Shown: positions 7,553 through 15,359 of the stretch, one piece after another
How the letters are laid out: every line of letters starts with the position of its first letter
Numbering within the stretch: position 1 is the first letter of the stretch
Assembly: GCA_965237875.1 (NCBI GenBank)
Contig: CBDEGP010000001.1
Coordinates: forward strand, 496,001 to 560,000
Direction: 5' to 3'
Length of the DNA: 64,000 bases
Source of the DNA: DAOUJI01 sp965237875
GTDB lineage: Bacteria; Chloroflexota; Dehalococcoidia; Lucifugimonadales; JAGWBF01
Position numbers and translations under genes: made by a program
Notes under the pieces: generated by a model
Told to the model about the DNA's origin: nothing
The model's input: the letters and a program-made list of their open reading frames with translations, nothing else
The model's database searches: none

Positions 7553-9196
7553 CTAAGTCGCGGCGGTGTCCGGGTGGGACTGGACGAGGTTTGCAAAAGA
7601 CTCTGAGTCTCCCTGGATGTATCTGATTTCATAAGTCTTCATGGTTGGGCCGCTGATGCGGATGCTGGCGCCCGTCACTCCCGGTCTGTGGGTGACCTCC
7701 CCGATGTCCTTGTACTCCACCTGGATGACTTTCTCCGTTCCGTATCTTTTCTCCACGCCAAGCAGCCGCTTGTCGGTCGCTGCGACTATGCCGTCGACAA
7801 CCGGCGCTCCCGCCTCCCGCCGCTCGAGTCTGAATGTCCCCGCTATCAGACCCTCCAGCGATTCATCCCTGCCGAGAAGATCGTACAGCGCTTCCCGGTT
7901 TTCCTGATGGTCGTTCTCACTCCAAGACATAGGTTTAAGTTCGTTCCAGCGTCTGTCCAGGAGCCGCTGTCTCTCGCTCTGGGCCTTGGAGGCGTCGTCC
8001 CGGGACGCTGGCGCGTGTTCCAATGAGTGCTGTGCTCTGGCGGTCTCCGGGACGGCTATGGTTTGTGGACTCTCGGTCACACCCTCTACGGGTCCGCGGG
8101 CCGGAACGACGCCAAGCAGTTGGTCCTTCCTGGCGTCGAACTCGCTTTGGGTTAGGAAGCCCTTCTCCACGAGCCCCGCCAGCTTTTCAAGCTCATCGGC
8201 GACGGACATTGGGGGCATAGCCTGCTGAGTAGAGTGTGCATGGGCAAAGCCGGCCTCCTGGGCCGCTATGAAATGCTGATTATCGGTCAGGGGAGTCCTG
8301 CCCATGCGAGCCAGAACGTAGTTTACGAAGGGCTCTTCAACCCCGTTCTCGTAGACTGTTCCTATCTGGTATGTCCTATGTAAGCAGGTGATTTGAACCG
8401 TCTCTGATTCGAGTCTGATGTCCCTGATGTCCTTGTAATCTATTTGGGACACGTCCTCGGTCCCCAACATTCCCCTGTCCACGGCAAGCACTCGTTGGTT
8501 GGTCCCCACGACCACGCCGTCGATATAAATGCCGTCGTCCCCCAGGGACGACTCTTTGGACTCAAAGACTCCCGCAATCATGCACTCCGGAAGTTCATCA
8601 TTGTCGAGAAGGTCGTACAGAGCTTCCCGTTTTCTCCAGTGTGTTTTGTCGTCCCACGAATCGGGTTTGATACGGTCCCAGGCAGCGTCGATTCTGTCAA
8701 CCCTTGGCGCCCTCCCGGCCATTCCCATGCCCGTTGGACTAGTTATGGCCTGCTCTCCCTCGCCAAGGGTCCCTCCTCCGATGCGGCCCAGAACGTAGTT
8801 GATGAACGGCTTCTCAACGTCATCCTCGAAGATGTTTCCGATCTTATACGTCCCCAAGGTTGGGCCGCTGATGCGAACACTTTTTGATTCGTATACGATG
8901 TCCCTGATGTCCTTATAGTCTATCTGGTGGACCTGCTCCTTCCCCAACATTCCCCTGTCCACGGCGAGCAATCGCTTTTCTGTCGCCACGACTACGCCGT
9001 CGATATAGATAGAATCCCCGGACGCTGACCGGTCCGTGGTAAAGACCCCCGCTATCATGCACTCCGGCAGCTCATCGTATTCGAGAAGGTCGTACAGCGC
9101 TTCTCGTTTTCTCCGGTGGGTTCCTTTGCCCCAGGACTTGGGCTTGATTCTCTCCCAACTCTCGTCAATCCTCTGTGCCTGCGGATTCATTCCCAT
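7553..9196 (-). CDS. Triple YokE-like bacterial PH-domain protein with SHOCT motif
   Basis: A 547-residue protein built from three copies of a module of about 130 residues (about 8-138, 165-300, 408-543). Each begins with R.D..W..IKP.SW and REALYDLL, then a short PH-like domain with IDGVVVAT..RLLAVDRG, Q(I/V).YKDI, and TY.I. The best family match from memory is bPH (YokE-like). Between modules two and three (about 328-362) is a SHOCT motif: DELEKLAGLVEKGFLTQSEF. No signal peptide or membrane segment is seen. Known: bPH and SHOCT domains are small regulatory or oligomerisation modules with few defined functions. AGGAGG precedes the first of two close ATGs. The two N-terminal modules are closest in DNA, implying a later duplication. 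Function unknown. Confidence 0.75.
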   Translation of the reverse strand: MGMNPQAQRIDESWERIKPKSWGKGTHRRKREALYDLLEYDELPECMIAGVFTTDRSASGDSIYIDGVVVATEKRLLAVDRGMLGKEQVHQIDYKDIRDIVYESKSVRISGPTLGTYKIGNIFEDDVEKPFINYVLGRIGGGTLGEGEQAITSPTGMGMAGRAPRVDRIDAAWDRIKPDSWDDKTHWRKREALYDLLDNDELPECMIAGVFESKESSLGDDGIYIDGVVVGTNQRVLAVDRGMLGTEDVSQIDYKDIRDIRLESETVQITCLHRTYQIGTVYENGVEEPFVNYVLARMGRTPLTDNQHFIAAQEAGFAHAHSTQQAMPPMSVADELEKLAGLVEKGFLTQSEFDARKDQLLGVVPARGPVEGVTESPQTIAVPETARAQHSLEHAPASRDDASKAQSERQRLLDRRWNELKPMSWSENDHQENREALYDLLGRDESLEGLIAGTFRLERREAGAPVVDGIVAATDKRLLGVEKRYGTEKVIQVEYKDIGEVTHRPGVTGASIRISGPTMKTYEIRYIQGDSESFANLVQSHPDTAAT

Positions 9197-9229
9197 ACTC
9201 GTTGTCCTCCTATTGTTGCCGCAGGGAGG

Positions 9230-9257
9230 TGGATTCCGGCGGAAGCCGGAAAGACGG
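9230..9257. repeat. REP-like palindrome
   Basis: GGATTCCGGCGGAAGCCGGA, member of the same dispersed family as 3784-3866, located just upstream of the PH-domain gene. Confidence 0.65.
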
Positions 9258-9304
9258 GTTGGGAGCGGCGTTGTCCATTTTCATGGCGATGACGGATGAG
9301 GCCC

Positions 9305-10057
9305 CTACCGGGGCATGAAGAATTCGTGGATTGCGGGGTCGCCGTAGCCCTCGATGGCCCCGGGGGCTATCCCCGGGAAGCGGAGGCAGGAATCGACGAT
9401 GCTCTTGTTGAAGGGGCTGATGTCTTCCCTGTTGAGGAACTCCTGTACGGGCATCCAGAGGGCCTCGTCAAGCTCCTCGGCCTGCATGGTGATCTCGGCG
9501 CTCTGGGGAGCCAGGCGGCACACGAAATAGATGTCCGACTTGCCGTAACGGTAGCCGTGCCAGTGGCGAAAGAAGTGGAGGGACTGGAAGGTCGCCCTTA
9601 TTCCCGTCTCTTCGTACACTTCCCGTTCGGCTGCGTCCGCCAAGTGCTCTCCGGGGTGAAGCGCTCCGCCCGGCAGCTTGTAGGCCGGACCCCGCCCTGC
9701 CCTGCGGTACTTCTCCGACACCACCAGCAGCTCGTTGGCGTCGTTGATCACAACTCCGCCGACCCCAACGTAGTGGGTGGCGTAGGGAGGGATGTATGCT
9801 CCATCCTCCAGCTGGAGAGTGAGCATGGCGTAGGTTCCCTCCGCGTGATGGAAAGTAAAGCCCGCCTCGACCGCCGCCGGAATCACCGCCGACCTGGCAA
9901 GGGGTACCTCCATCCAGACGACTTTGTAGCCTTCCGCTCTCCACGAATCGATGGAGTGGACAAGCCGCTCTCGGAAGCGTAGAGGGTCTTCGGGGAGGCC
10001 GTCGGGCGCAACCACTATGCCGCCGAATGGGTTCGGACTGGCTTCAAGAAGGTCCAT
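9305..10057 (-). CDS. Nudix hydrolase with N-terminal NUDT6-like domain
   Basis: The Nudix box is complete: GGALHPGEHLADAAEREVYE followed by ETGI, fitting GX5EX7REUXEEXGU, so a metal-dependent pyrophosphohydrolase is expected. Residues 1-85 before it (MEVPLARSAVIPAAVEAGF, HHAEGTYAML) resemble the small N-terminal domain of NUDT6-type proteins. Length is 250 residues. Known: Nudix enzymes cleave nucleoside diphosphates linked to another moiety; the exact substrate cannot be read here. The start codon lies 17 bases after the SDR stop, with GGGGAG upstream, so the two are probably cotranscribed. Confidence 0.85.
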   Translation of the reverse strand: MDLLEASPNPFGGIVVAPDGLPEDPLRFRERLVHSIDSWRAEGYKVVWMEVPLARSAVIPAAVEAGFTFHHAEGTYAMLTLQLEDGAYIPPYATHYVGVGGVVINDANELLVVSEKYRRAGRGPAYKLPGGALHPGEHLADAAEREVYEETGIRATFQSLHFFRHWHGYRYGKSDIYFVCRLAPQSAEITMQAEELDEALWMPVQEFLNREDISPFNKSIVDSCLRFPGIAPGAIEGYGDPAIHEFFMPR

Positions 10058-10074
10058 GTCGGCTGCTCCCCTCG

Positions 10075-10830
10075 TTACTGGGCAGTGGTCCCGCCGTCGA
10101 TGACCAACTCGCTTCCCGTCATGTAGGACGACTCGTCGGACGCCAGGAAGAGGACCCCCATGCCAATCTCCTCCGGCTCAGCGGCACGGCCGATCGGCAA
10201 ACGCTGCAGCCGTTGGCGGAAGTTTTCGGGATCGTTCAGGGTGTCGGCGATCATCTCTGTCTTCACGGGGCCTGGGTGGACCGAGTTGGCCCGTATCTGG
10301 TCTTTGGCGTGCTGTACAGCGGTGGCCTTCGTGAAGAGACGGACTGCGCCCTTGGTGGCGGTGTACGCCGCGGTCTCGCCCGGGCTTCCCACGAGGCCCG
10401 CCGTGGACGATATGTTGATGATGGAGCCCCCGCCGGCCCGGCGCATGGCGGGGATGGAGTGTTTGGTCCCCAGGAACACGCCTTTGACGTTGACGGCCAT
10501 GATGCGGTCCCATTGCTCGACGGTGATGTCGGGTATGGCGGCCCTGAAGAGGATTCCGGCGTTGTTGACCAGCACGTTCAGCTTCCCATACTTGGCCTCG
10601 GCCTCGGCGACCGCCCTCTGCCAGTCCTCCTCGACGGTCACGTCCAGGTGCACGTAGGTGATTTCTCCGCCGGCTTCGGCGATCTCGGCCTCCGTCTTTT
10701 TGCCTTCCTCGTCCAGAATGTCGCCAATGACCACGCTTGCGCCCTCTCTGGCGAATATCTTGGCCTCAGCGGCGCCCTGTCCCCGGGACCCGCCGCTTAT
10801 CAGGGCAACCTTGCCGTCGAGACGTCCCAT
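10075..10830 (-). CDS. Short-chain dehydrogenase/reductase (SDR)
   Basis: A classical SDR of 251 residues. The nucleotide-binding motif is GGSRGQGAAEAKIF, followed by NNAGI, the catalytic Ser in INISSTAG and the YTATK catalytic Tyr/Lys. The C-terminus SYMTGSELVIDGGTTAQ is typical of 3-oxoacyl-ACP reductase- or 3-alpha-hydroxysteroid dehydrogenase-like members. It oxidises or reduces an alcohol/ketone with NAD(P). AGGAGG lies six bases before the ATG. It is between the monooxygenase upstream, separated by a hairpin, and the Nudix gene 17 bases downstream. Substrate unknown; many SDRs accompany monooxygenases in oxidative catabolism. Confidence 0.9.
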   Translation of the reverse strand: MGRLDGKVALISGGSRGQGAAEAKIFAREGASVVIGDILDEEGKKTEAEIAEAGGEITYVHLDVTVEEDWQRAVAEAEAKYGKLNVLVNNAGILFRAAIPDITVEQWDRIMAVNVKGVFLGTKHSIPAMRRAGGGSIINISSTAGLVGSPGETAAYTATKGAVRLFTKATAVQHAKDQIRANSVHPGPVKTEMIADTLNDPENFRQRLQRLPIGRAAEPEEIGMGVLFLASDESSYMTGSELVIDGGTTAQ

Positions 10831-10882
10831 GCCGTCCTCCTCAGGTGTGATATGCGTCCCCGCCTATGGCGTAAGCCTGAAA

Positions 10883-10913
10883 GAGGGCGTCCGAAAACTG
10901 TTCGGACGCCCTC
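10883..10913 (-). terminator. Hairpin between monooxygenase and SDR genes
   Basis: A perfect 13-bp stem (GAGGGCGTCCGAA / TTCGGACGCCCTC) with a 5-base loop begins 22 bases after the monooxygenase stop on the minus strand. Only a short T stretch follows, so it may attenuate rather than fully stop transcription. Confidence 0.65.
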
Positions 10914-10934
10914 AAGTCTCAACCGTATCTCCTC

Positions 10935-12056
10935 CTAGAGCGGGTCCATCAATTGGTCTTTGTGAATCTCCGGAAGCACTTCTTTGGCAAACAGCTTCAT
11001 GCTTTCGATGGACTTTTCCAGGGGCATGGCCCCGAACTTGAAGACGCCGTACATCTCCTCGGGGTGAGTCTTGCCCTGGATTTCCCGTATTGCCTCCATA
11101 CACATCTCCGGGGTCCCCCAAATCTGTGTATGGCTGTGGGTATGCCTGGAGCCGGCTCCGCCGTCCCGAATTCTGTAAGCGGCCTCGGCGTAGTGGTCGT
11201 AACCGCCCACCTCTTTGAAATGCTCCGGCTCGTCCAACTCATAGTGGTTGATGGCCGAGACTGCGTGGTCATGCACGGCGGTCCAGAAGACCTCTTCGGC
11301 GTCATCCAGGTCATTGGTGCAGTACACGTTGCATCCTACGATGGGGCGGCGGGCCTCCTTGCCCTGCTCCCTGCGCCGGGCGTTGTAGACCTTTATGTCC
11401 TCGCTGTACTCGTCCCACTCCTTCTGGGGGACCACGATGAGCCGGAGGTCTGCGTCGGCGGCCATGTTGACGCTCTGGCGGCTCTGGGCCGCGCAGTACA
11501 TGTTGTCGACCAGGTTCTTGTTCATGGGCTGCGGCCGGATGCTGATCTCGGGTATTTGGTAGAACTCGCCGTCAAATGAAAAACGCTCCTGGGACAGGGC
11601 CATCTTCACTATCTTCGCCGACTCCACAAACCGGGCTCTGGACTCGGACATGGGTATTCGCAGTCCCTCGAACTCCCGCCGGGCGGCCCCGCGTCCGAAA
11701 CCTATGGCGAAGGAGCGCCCTTGGAGCAGGATGTCGAGCAGCGCAATCTGCTCCGCCACCCTCAGAGGCTCGTGCCAGGGCAGCACGATGACCATAGTTC
11801 CCACTCCGGCGTTCTTGGCTCTACCGGCGAAGTAAGCCAGGAACTGGGTCACGCTGGGCACCATGGTATAGGGCGTGAAGTGGTGCTCGATGGACCAGAT
11901 GCGGTCGAACCCCAGGTCGTCGGCCAGCTCGCCCACCTGCACGTCTTCCAGGACCTTGACGTGGTCGGGAATGGCCGGTCCGGGGCCGAATTGACCGGCG
12001 TTGAAGCGCTCCCAGTCCGGGTAGTTCTGGCAATACAACGAAGTTCCGAATTTCAT
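10935..12056 (-). CDS. Luciferase-like flavin-dependent monooxygenase
   Basis: The 373-residue protein begins MKFGTSLYCQNYPDWERF. It carries the luciferase-like features: LADDLGFDRIWSIEHHF near residue 50, GTMVIVLPWHEPLRVAEQIALLD, and SFAIGFGRGAARREFEGL. Known: this family uses reduced FMN or F420 and O2 to oxidise substrates or cleave C-S and C-N bonds, and is greatly expanded in SAR202-type Chloroflexota. AGGAGG is six bases before the ATG. It heads a minus-strand run with the SDR and Nudix genes, interrupted by a hairpin. The substrate cannot be named. It is not closely similar by eye to the copies at 18130 and 52293, so these are separate subfamilies. Confidence 0.85.
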   Translation of the reverse strand: MKFGTSLYCQNYPDWERFNAGQFGPGPAIPDHVKVLEDVQVGELADDLGFDRIWSIEHHFTPYTMVPSVTQFLAYFAGRAKNAGVGTMVIVLPWHEPLRVAEQIALLDILLQGRSFAIGFGRGAARREFEGLRIPMSESRARFVESAKIVKMALSQERFSFDGEFYQIPEISIRPQPMNKNLVDNMYCAAQSRQSVNMAADADLRLIVVPQKEWDEYSEDIKVYNARRREQGKEARRPIVGCNVYCTNDLDDAEEVFWTAVHDHAVSAINHYELDEPEHFKEVGGYDHYAEAAYRIRDGGAGSRHTHSHTQIWGTPEMCMEAIREIQGKTHPEEMYGVFKFGAMPLEKSIESMKLFAKEVLPEIHKDQLMDPL

Positions 12057-12336
12057 GGTGGACCTCCTAAAAGAGCCGCCGGCGTTGGAAGATTCAGGCG
12101 CCTTTCAAACTAGAGCTTTCCCCGGCGGGGTTGAGCAATTTTAGTGTCTAGCCCCGCAGCCAGTCAAATCAGGGATGCAGGGGTCGCGGGGACATTGCCC
12201 CTTCATCCTCTGGGGGAAGGTTGAGATAGGGGATTTCCCCCTCTCCCGTCAAGGGAGAGGGGCAGGGTGAGGGTGAGCCTGTCGAAGCGGAGAGGCTGGA
12301 GCCTACGTCACAATCGGTCGATGCGACCTTAGACCA
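12057..12336. other. Intergenic region with dispersed palindrome
   Basis: No gene seen. It holds a CCCTCTCCCGTCAAGGGAGA palindrome near 12238-12262, then GTGAGCCTGTCGAAG, motifs shared with 6455, 20930 and 62180. Confidence 0.5.
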
Positions 12337-13461
12337 TCACTCCGGCAATGGTCTGCTTTCTCCACCTGCCAGATGTGCTTCCTCATTGAACTCAACAAGA
12401 ATGCGAGGGTCGGAGCCATCGCGCGCCACGGTATAGAGTACGACGGCGGACTCCCTGCGCCTATGATTGAACACCGCTATCCTGCGGCCGTCGGGAGACC
12501 AGGAAGAGTGGTAGCCGGGCCCCGGAAGCGCCCGCGTTGAGGAGCGGTCCAATGCGATGGCCATTGTGCCGAATAGTATCTCTGAGCCGTCCGGCGACCA
12601 CGAGATGCTGTCCGTTGAGACAACTTGTCGACTAGGGAATGAGACTATCTGCTTTAGCTTGGAGCCGTCGCGGCCAATGGTGTATAGCCCGTCCGCGGTG
12701 CGTAATCGGTAGTTACGATCCCCGGGTTCTCGCTTGGCAAACGCTAGGCGTCGTCCGTCAGGAGACCAGGTCGGCCGACTCGTCTCATATTCGAGTCTCA
12801 TCAGACCTGATCCGTCCACTTTAACAACATACATGACCCTGCCTACGTCCATAACTTCTACTACGAAGGCTAGGTGATTCCCGCTGGGCGACAGTACGGG
12901 AGGCAAGTCCGAATCTAAGACTATGGCATCCGCTAAATCAGAATACTCTACTACTGTAGAGCGCGAACCGGAGCCGTCCTCTGGCATCGCATAAATCCCT
13001 TTTATCGTATAGGGGTAATCGTTCGACTCGAAGAAAATGATGGTCCCATCAGAAGACCAGACAGGAAAGCGGCTCCACCATTTGTTGTTTGTGAGCTTAA
13101 GTTGGTCAGAGCCGTCGGGCTTGGCGGCCGTTATATTCCAGTTGTCTTTATGGTAAACAGAATATGCGATTCGAGAGCCGTCAGGTGAAAAACTCGGGTG
13201 TCTGCCTTCCTTAAACCTTTGTAGGCGGGACCCATCGACGTCTACGGTGTATATCACTTCGTCAAGCCAGAACACTATGTATGCGCCGTCTGGAGACCAA
13301 ACAGGCGCCAGCAGACGAGGTTCGGGCTCAGGGTCGACCTGGTATCCAGATTCGAGGCCGATTGCACTCAGTGCCGGCAAAACCCAATAGCCTATGGCAC
13401 CAATGGAAAACACTACAAAGAGGGCGAGTATCCCTGCTGCAGTCTTAAAGTTGATGCTCAT
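12337..13461 (-). CDS. Exported or membrane-anchored TolB/PD40-type beta-propeller
   Basis: The 374-residue protein starts with a hydrophobic segment (residues 8-32, AAGILALFVVFSIGAIGYWV) that reads as a signal anchor. The rest holds seven PD40-like repeats: PVWSPDGAYIVFW, PSFSPDGSRIAYS, PVWSSDGTIIFF, LSPSGNHLAFV, PTWSPDGRRLAFA, ISWSPDGSEILFG, SSWSPDGRRIAVF. These resemble the TolB/WD40-like propellers, typically scaffolds for protein binding outside the cytoplasm. No enzyme domain is attached. A 58-codon metzincin tail lies immediately upstream on the same strand, an arrangement repeated at the next propeller gene. Partner and function are unknown. Confidence 0.8.
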   Translation of the reverse strand: MSINFKTAAGILALFVVFSIGAIGYWVLPALSAIGLESGYQVDPEPEPRLLAPVWSPDGAYIVFWLDEVIYTVDVDGSRLQRFKEGRHPSFSPDGSRIAYSVYHKDNWNITAAKPDGSDQLKLTNNKWWSRFPVWSSDGTIIFFESNDYPYTIKGIYAMPEDGSGSRSTVVEYSDLADAIVLDSDLPPVLSPSGNHLAFVVEVMDVGRVMYVVKVDGSGLMRLEYETSRPTWSPDGRRLAFAKREPGDRNYRLRTADGLYTIGRDGSKLKQIVSFPSRQVVSTDSISWSPDGSEILFGTMAIALDRSSTRALPGPGYHSSWSPDGRRIAVFNHRRRESAVVLYTVARDGSDPRILVEFNEEAHLAGGESRPLPE

Positions 13462-13548
13462 TAGGACCTGTCAAATCAAGAGTCTCTGAAGGTTCACGGT
13501 CCACGACATGGAAGTGTGAGGGTCACACATTGTGCCGATGCAAAACAA

Positions 13549-13725
13549 TCATGGGGTCACCGTCTGATAGAGGGCGTGGATGGCCATAACGTCGAATGGA
13601 TGCGGTGAGCAGTCAGGTTCGGTCGTGACCTGTGACACCTCGGAGTTGTAGTTCACCACGGCGTCCGGGATGGTTGGATGGGCCACGACGCCTGTCACAT
13701 GCGTCCACCGCGTTTTGGACTTCAT
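13549..13725 (-). pseudogene. Metzincin (matrixin-like) C-terminal fragment, copy 1
   Basis: A 58-codon open frame with an ATG at 13725. It contains AVVNYNSE, resembling a metzincin Met-turn with Val replacing the Met, then EPDCSPHPFDVMAIHALYQ, which matches the last helix of matrixins (consensus like D..GI..LY). The zinc-binding HExxH part is absent. Seen: very similar in protein to the fragment at 14880-15020. Inferred: the tail of a lost exported zinc protease gene. It lies 87 bases upstream of the PD40 propeller gene start. The tail could instead be a short expressed peptide. Confidence 0.65.
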
Positions 13726-13830
13726 CTCACAGCCTTCAAATCACCGTTTTCGTTTCTCCTCACCAACACTGTTAGCGCCGCCACCGCTGCTCGCCTTCTC
13801 ACTCCAATGGTAAGCGCCACATCGGCCCCC

Positions 13831-14880
13831 TTACTCTGAATCGCCGGGCGGCGACGCCTGGCCGTGCTCGTTGCTGCCCCAGCAGGAGATGCCTCCGTCA
13901 TGCCTCAGCCCGCAGGCGTGCAGGACGCCGACAGTTATTGATGTGAACCTCTCGCCTTCCGGTGGCGCCGATATGGAGATGCTGCTCAGTCGCTCCTGTT
14001 GCTCCAACAGCTCTTTACCCCAAGCATCATCAGGGTCAGGTACCCCCCCACTCATCCGCTCTGCCAATCCATCGAAGTCGTAACCCCAGCACACGGCCGA
14101 ACTGTCCAACCGCAGTCCGCAGGTGTGGTATGCCCCCGTGACTATGGCTGAAAATGCCCCGTCCTCTGGCGGGGATACCGGGTCCGCTATGTATGATCCG
14201 TTTGCCACCGAAGACACCTGACCCGCCATATTGTTTCCCCAACAGAAAGGGCCGCCATCCGTACTCAATCCACAGGCATGGGCACCGGCGGTGCTGATGG
14301 CAGCGAACCGTTCCCCCTCGGGGGGAGGTACCCCGAAGAAGTTGTAACAGAGGGCACTACCATCCGAGCGCAACCCGCAAACGGAATAGCCTCCCGGGTC
14401 TATCTGCACGACCTCTTCCGTCCCGAACGGCGAGAAATCACCCTTGATGTTCCAACAGATCACACTGCCGTCCGCCCGAAACCCACAGGTTATGCCCCCT
14501 CCTGCCTTGATCTCCGTGAAGCGCTCGTCCTCCGACGGAAAGGGCGCCTTGTATAGCGGACCTTGCGCTTCGGCCAAGTCTTCACCCGAAGGAGTCGTGT
14601 ATCCCCAGCAAACTGCGGTGCCGTCAGTCCTCAGCCCACAGGTATGGACGCCGGCCGCCGCTACCGCGGTGAATCGCTCGTCCGCCGGCACACGCAACTG
14701 GCCGAATTCGTCGCTGCCCCAACAGACGACGCTCCCGTCGGAACGCAACCCGCAGGTGTGGTCCCCGCCTGCGCTGACCTGAATGAATCGAACCGCATCA
14801 TCGCCGCCGCACGCCGTGAGCGACGCAATGGCTAGCGTCACGAGGGAGACCATCATCACCTTGGCCAATAAAAGTTGCAT
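13831..14880 (-). CDS. RCC1-repeat lipoprotein
   Basis: A 349-residue exported protein with at least seven RCC1-type repeats, each carrying HTCGLR.DGS..CWG (for example at residues about 40-55). Residues 1-24 (MQLLLAKVMMVSLVTLAIAS, then LTAC) form a lipoprotein signal with lipobox LTAC. Known: bacterial RCC1 repeats form seven-bladed propellers used for binding. The ATG at 14880 is chosen because it overlaps the stop of the upstream metzincin fragment (TAATG), implying translational coupling, and because the signal peptide starts there. A longer frame from 15030 would put the signal peptide internally. Conserved Cys pairs (C in HTCGL and VCWG) suggest disulfides. Function unknown. Confidence 0.8.
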   Translation of the reverse strand: MQLLLAKVMMVSLVTLAIASLTACGGDDAVRFIQVSAGGDHTCGLRSDGSVVCWGSDEFGQLRVPADERFTAVAAAGVHTCGLRTDGTAVCWGYTTPSGEDLAEAQGPLYKAPFPSEDERFTEIKAGGGITCGFRADGSVICWNIKGDFSPFGTEEVVQIDPGGYSVCGLRSDGSALCYNFFGVPPPEGERFAAISTAGAHACGLSTDGGPFCWGNNMAGQVSSVANGSYIADPVSPPEDGAFSAIVTGAYHTCGLRLDSSAVCWGYDFDGLAERMSGGVPDPDDAWGKELLEQQERLSSISISAPPEGERFTSITVGVLHACGLRHDGGISCWGSNEHGQASPPGDSE

Positions 14881-15020
14881 TAATTCAAATCTTGATACAG
14901 GGCGTAGATCGCCATAATGTCGAAGGGGTGAGGCGAGCAGTCGGGCTCGGAGAAACCAACTTCGACCTCGCTGTCGTAATTCATCGCTGTGTCGCTGCTC
15001 TCTCTTGGTTTCCGGAAGAA
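14880..15020 (-). pseudogene. Metzincin (matrixin-like) C-terminal fragment, copy 2
   Basis: After an in-frame TAA the frame reads FFRKPRESSDTAMNYDSEVE, then EPDCSPHPFDIMAIYALYQ and a stop that overlaps the RCC1 start. TAMNY is a metzincin Met-turn and the rest matches the domain's final helix. Translation could only start at the ATG at 14984 (34 codons). It parallels the fragment at 13549-13725. Inferred: relic of a matrixin-like protease that once preceded the RCC1 gene, now a leader cistron. Confidence 0.7.
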
Positions 15021-15049
15021 TTATAGTCACTAATTTGTCTATTGCTCAA
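15020..15049 (-). promoter_or_regulatory. Sigma-70-type promoter for the RCC1 gene
   Basis: On the minus strand TTGAGC is followed by an 18-base spacer and TATAAT. Its position just upstream of the metzincin remnant would give a transcript carrying the remnant plus the RCC1 gene. Confidence 0.55.
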
Positions 15050-15196
15050 GGCAAGGAAGTAATCATTTGTGATTTTAGCATGGGTGTTCCATAGTGTGTA
15101 AAACGTTAGGGGATGACAGACGGGGTTGACTGAGGGTACCCAACGGTTTTCCCCAGAGCCGGAAGGCCGTCGGGGAACAGTTAGAGAGAAAGAAGT

Positions 15197-15270
<74 letters not shown>

Positions 15271-15359
15271 TCGTCCTGCAGTGGGGGCGCAGAAGCGGCG
15301 TGACGCTTGTCCGCTCCCTCACATTTTAGCCCAGGGCAAGGGGGGACGCCAGACGGCCT

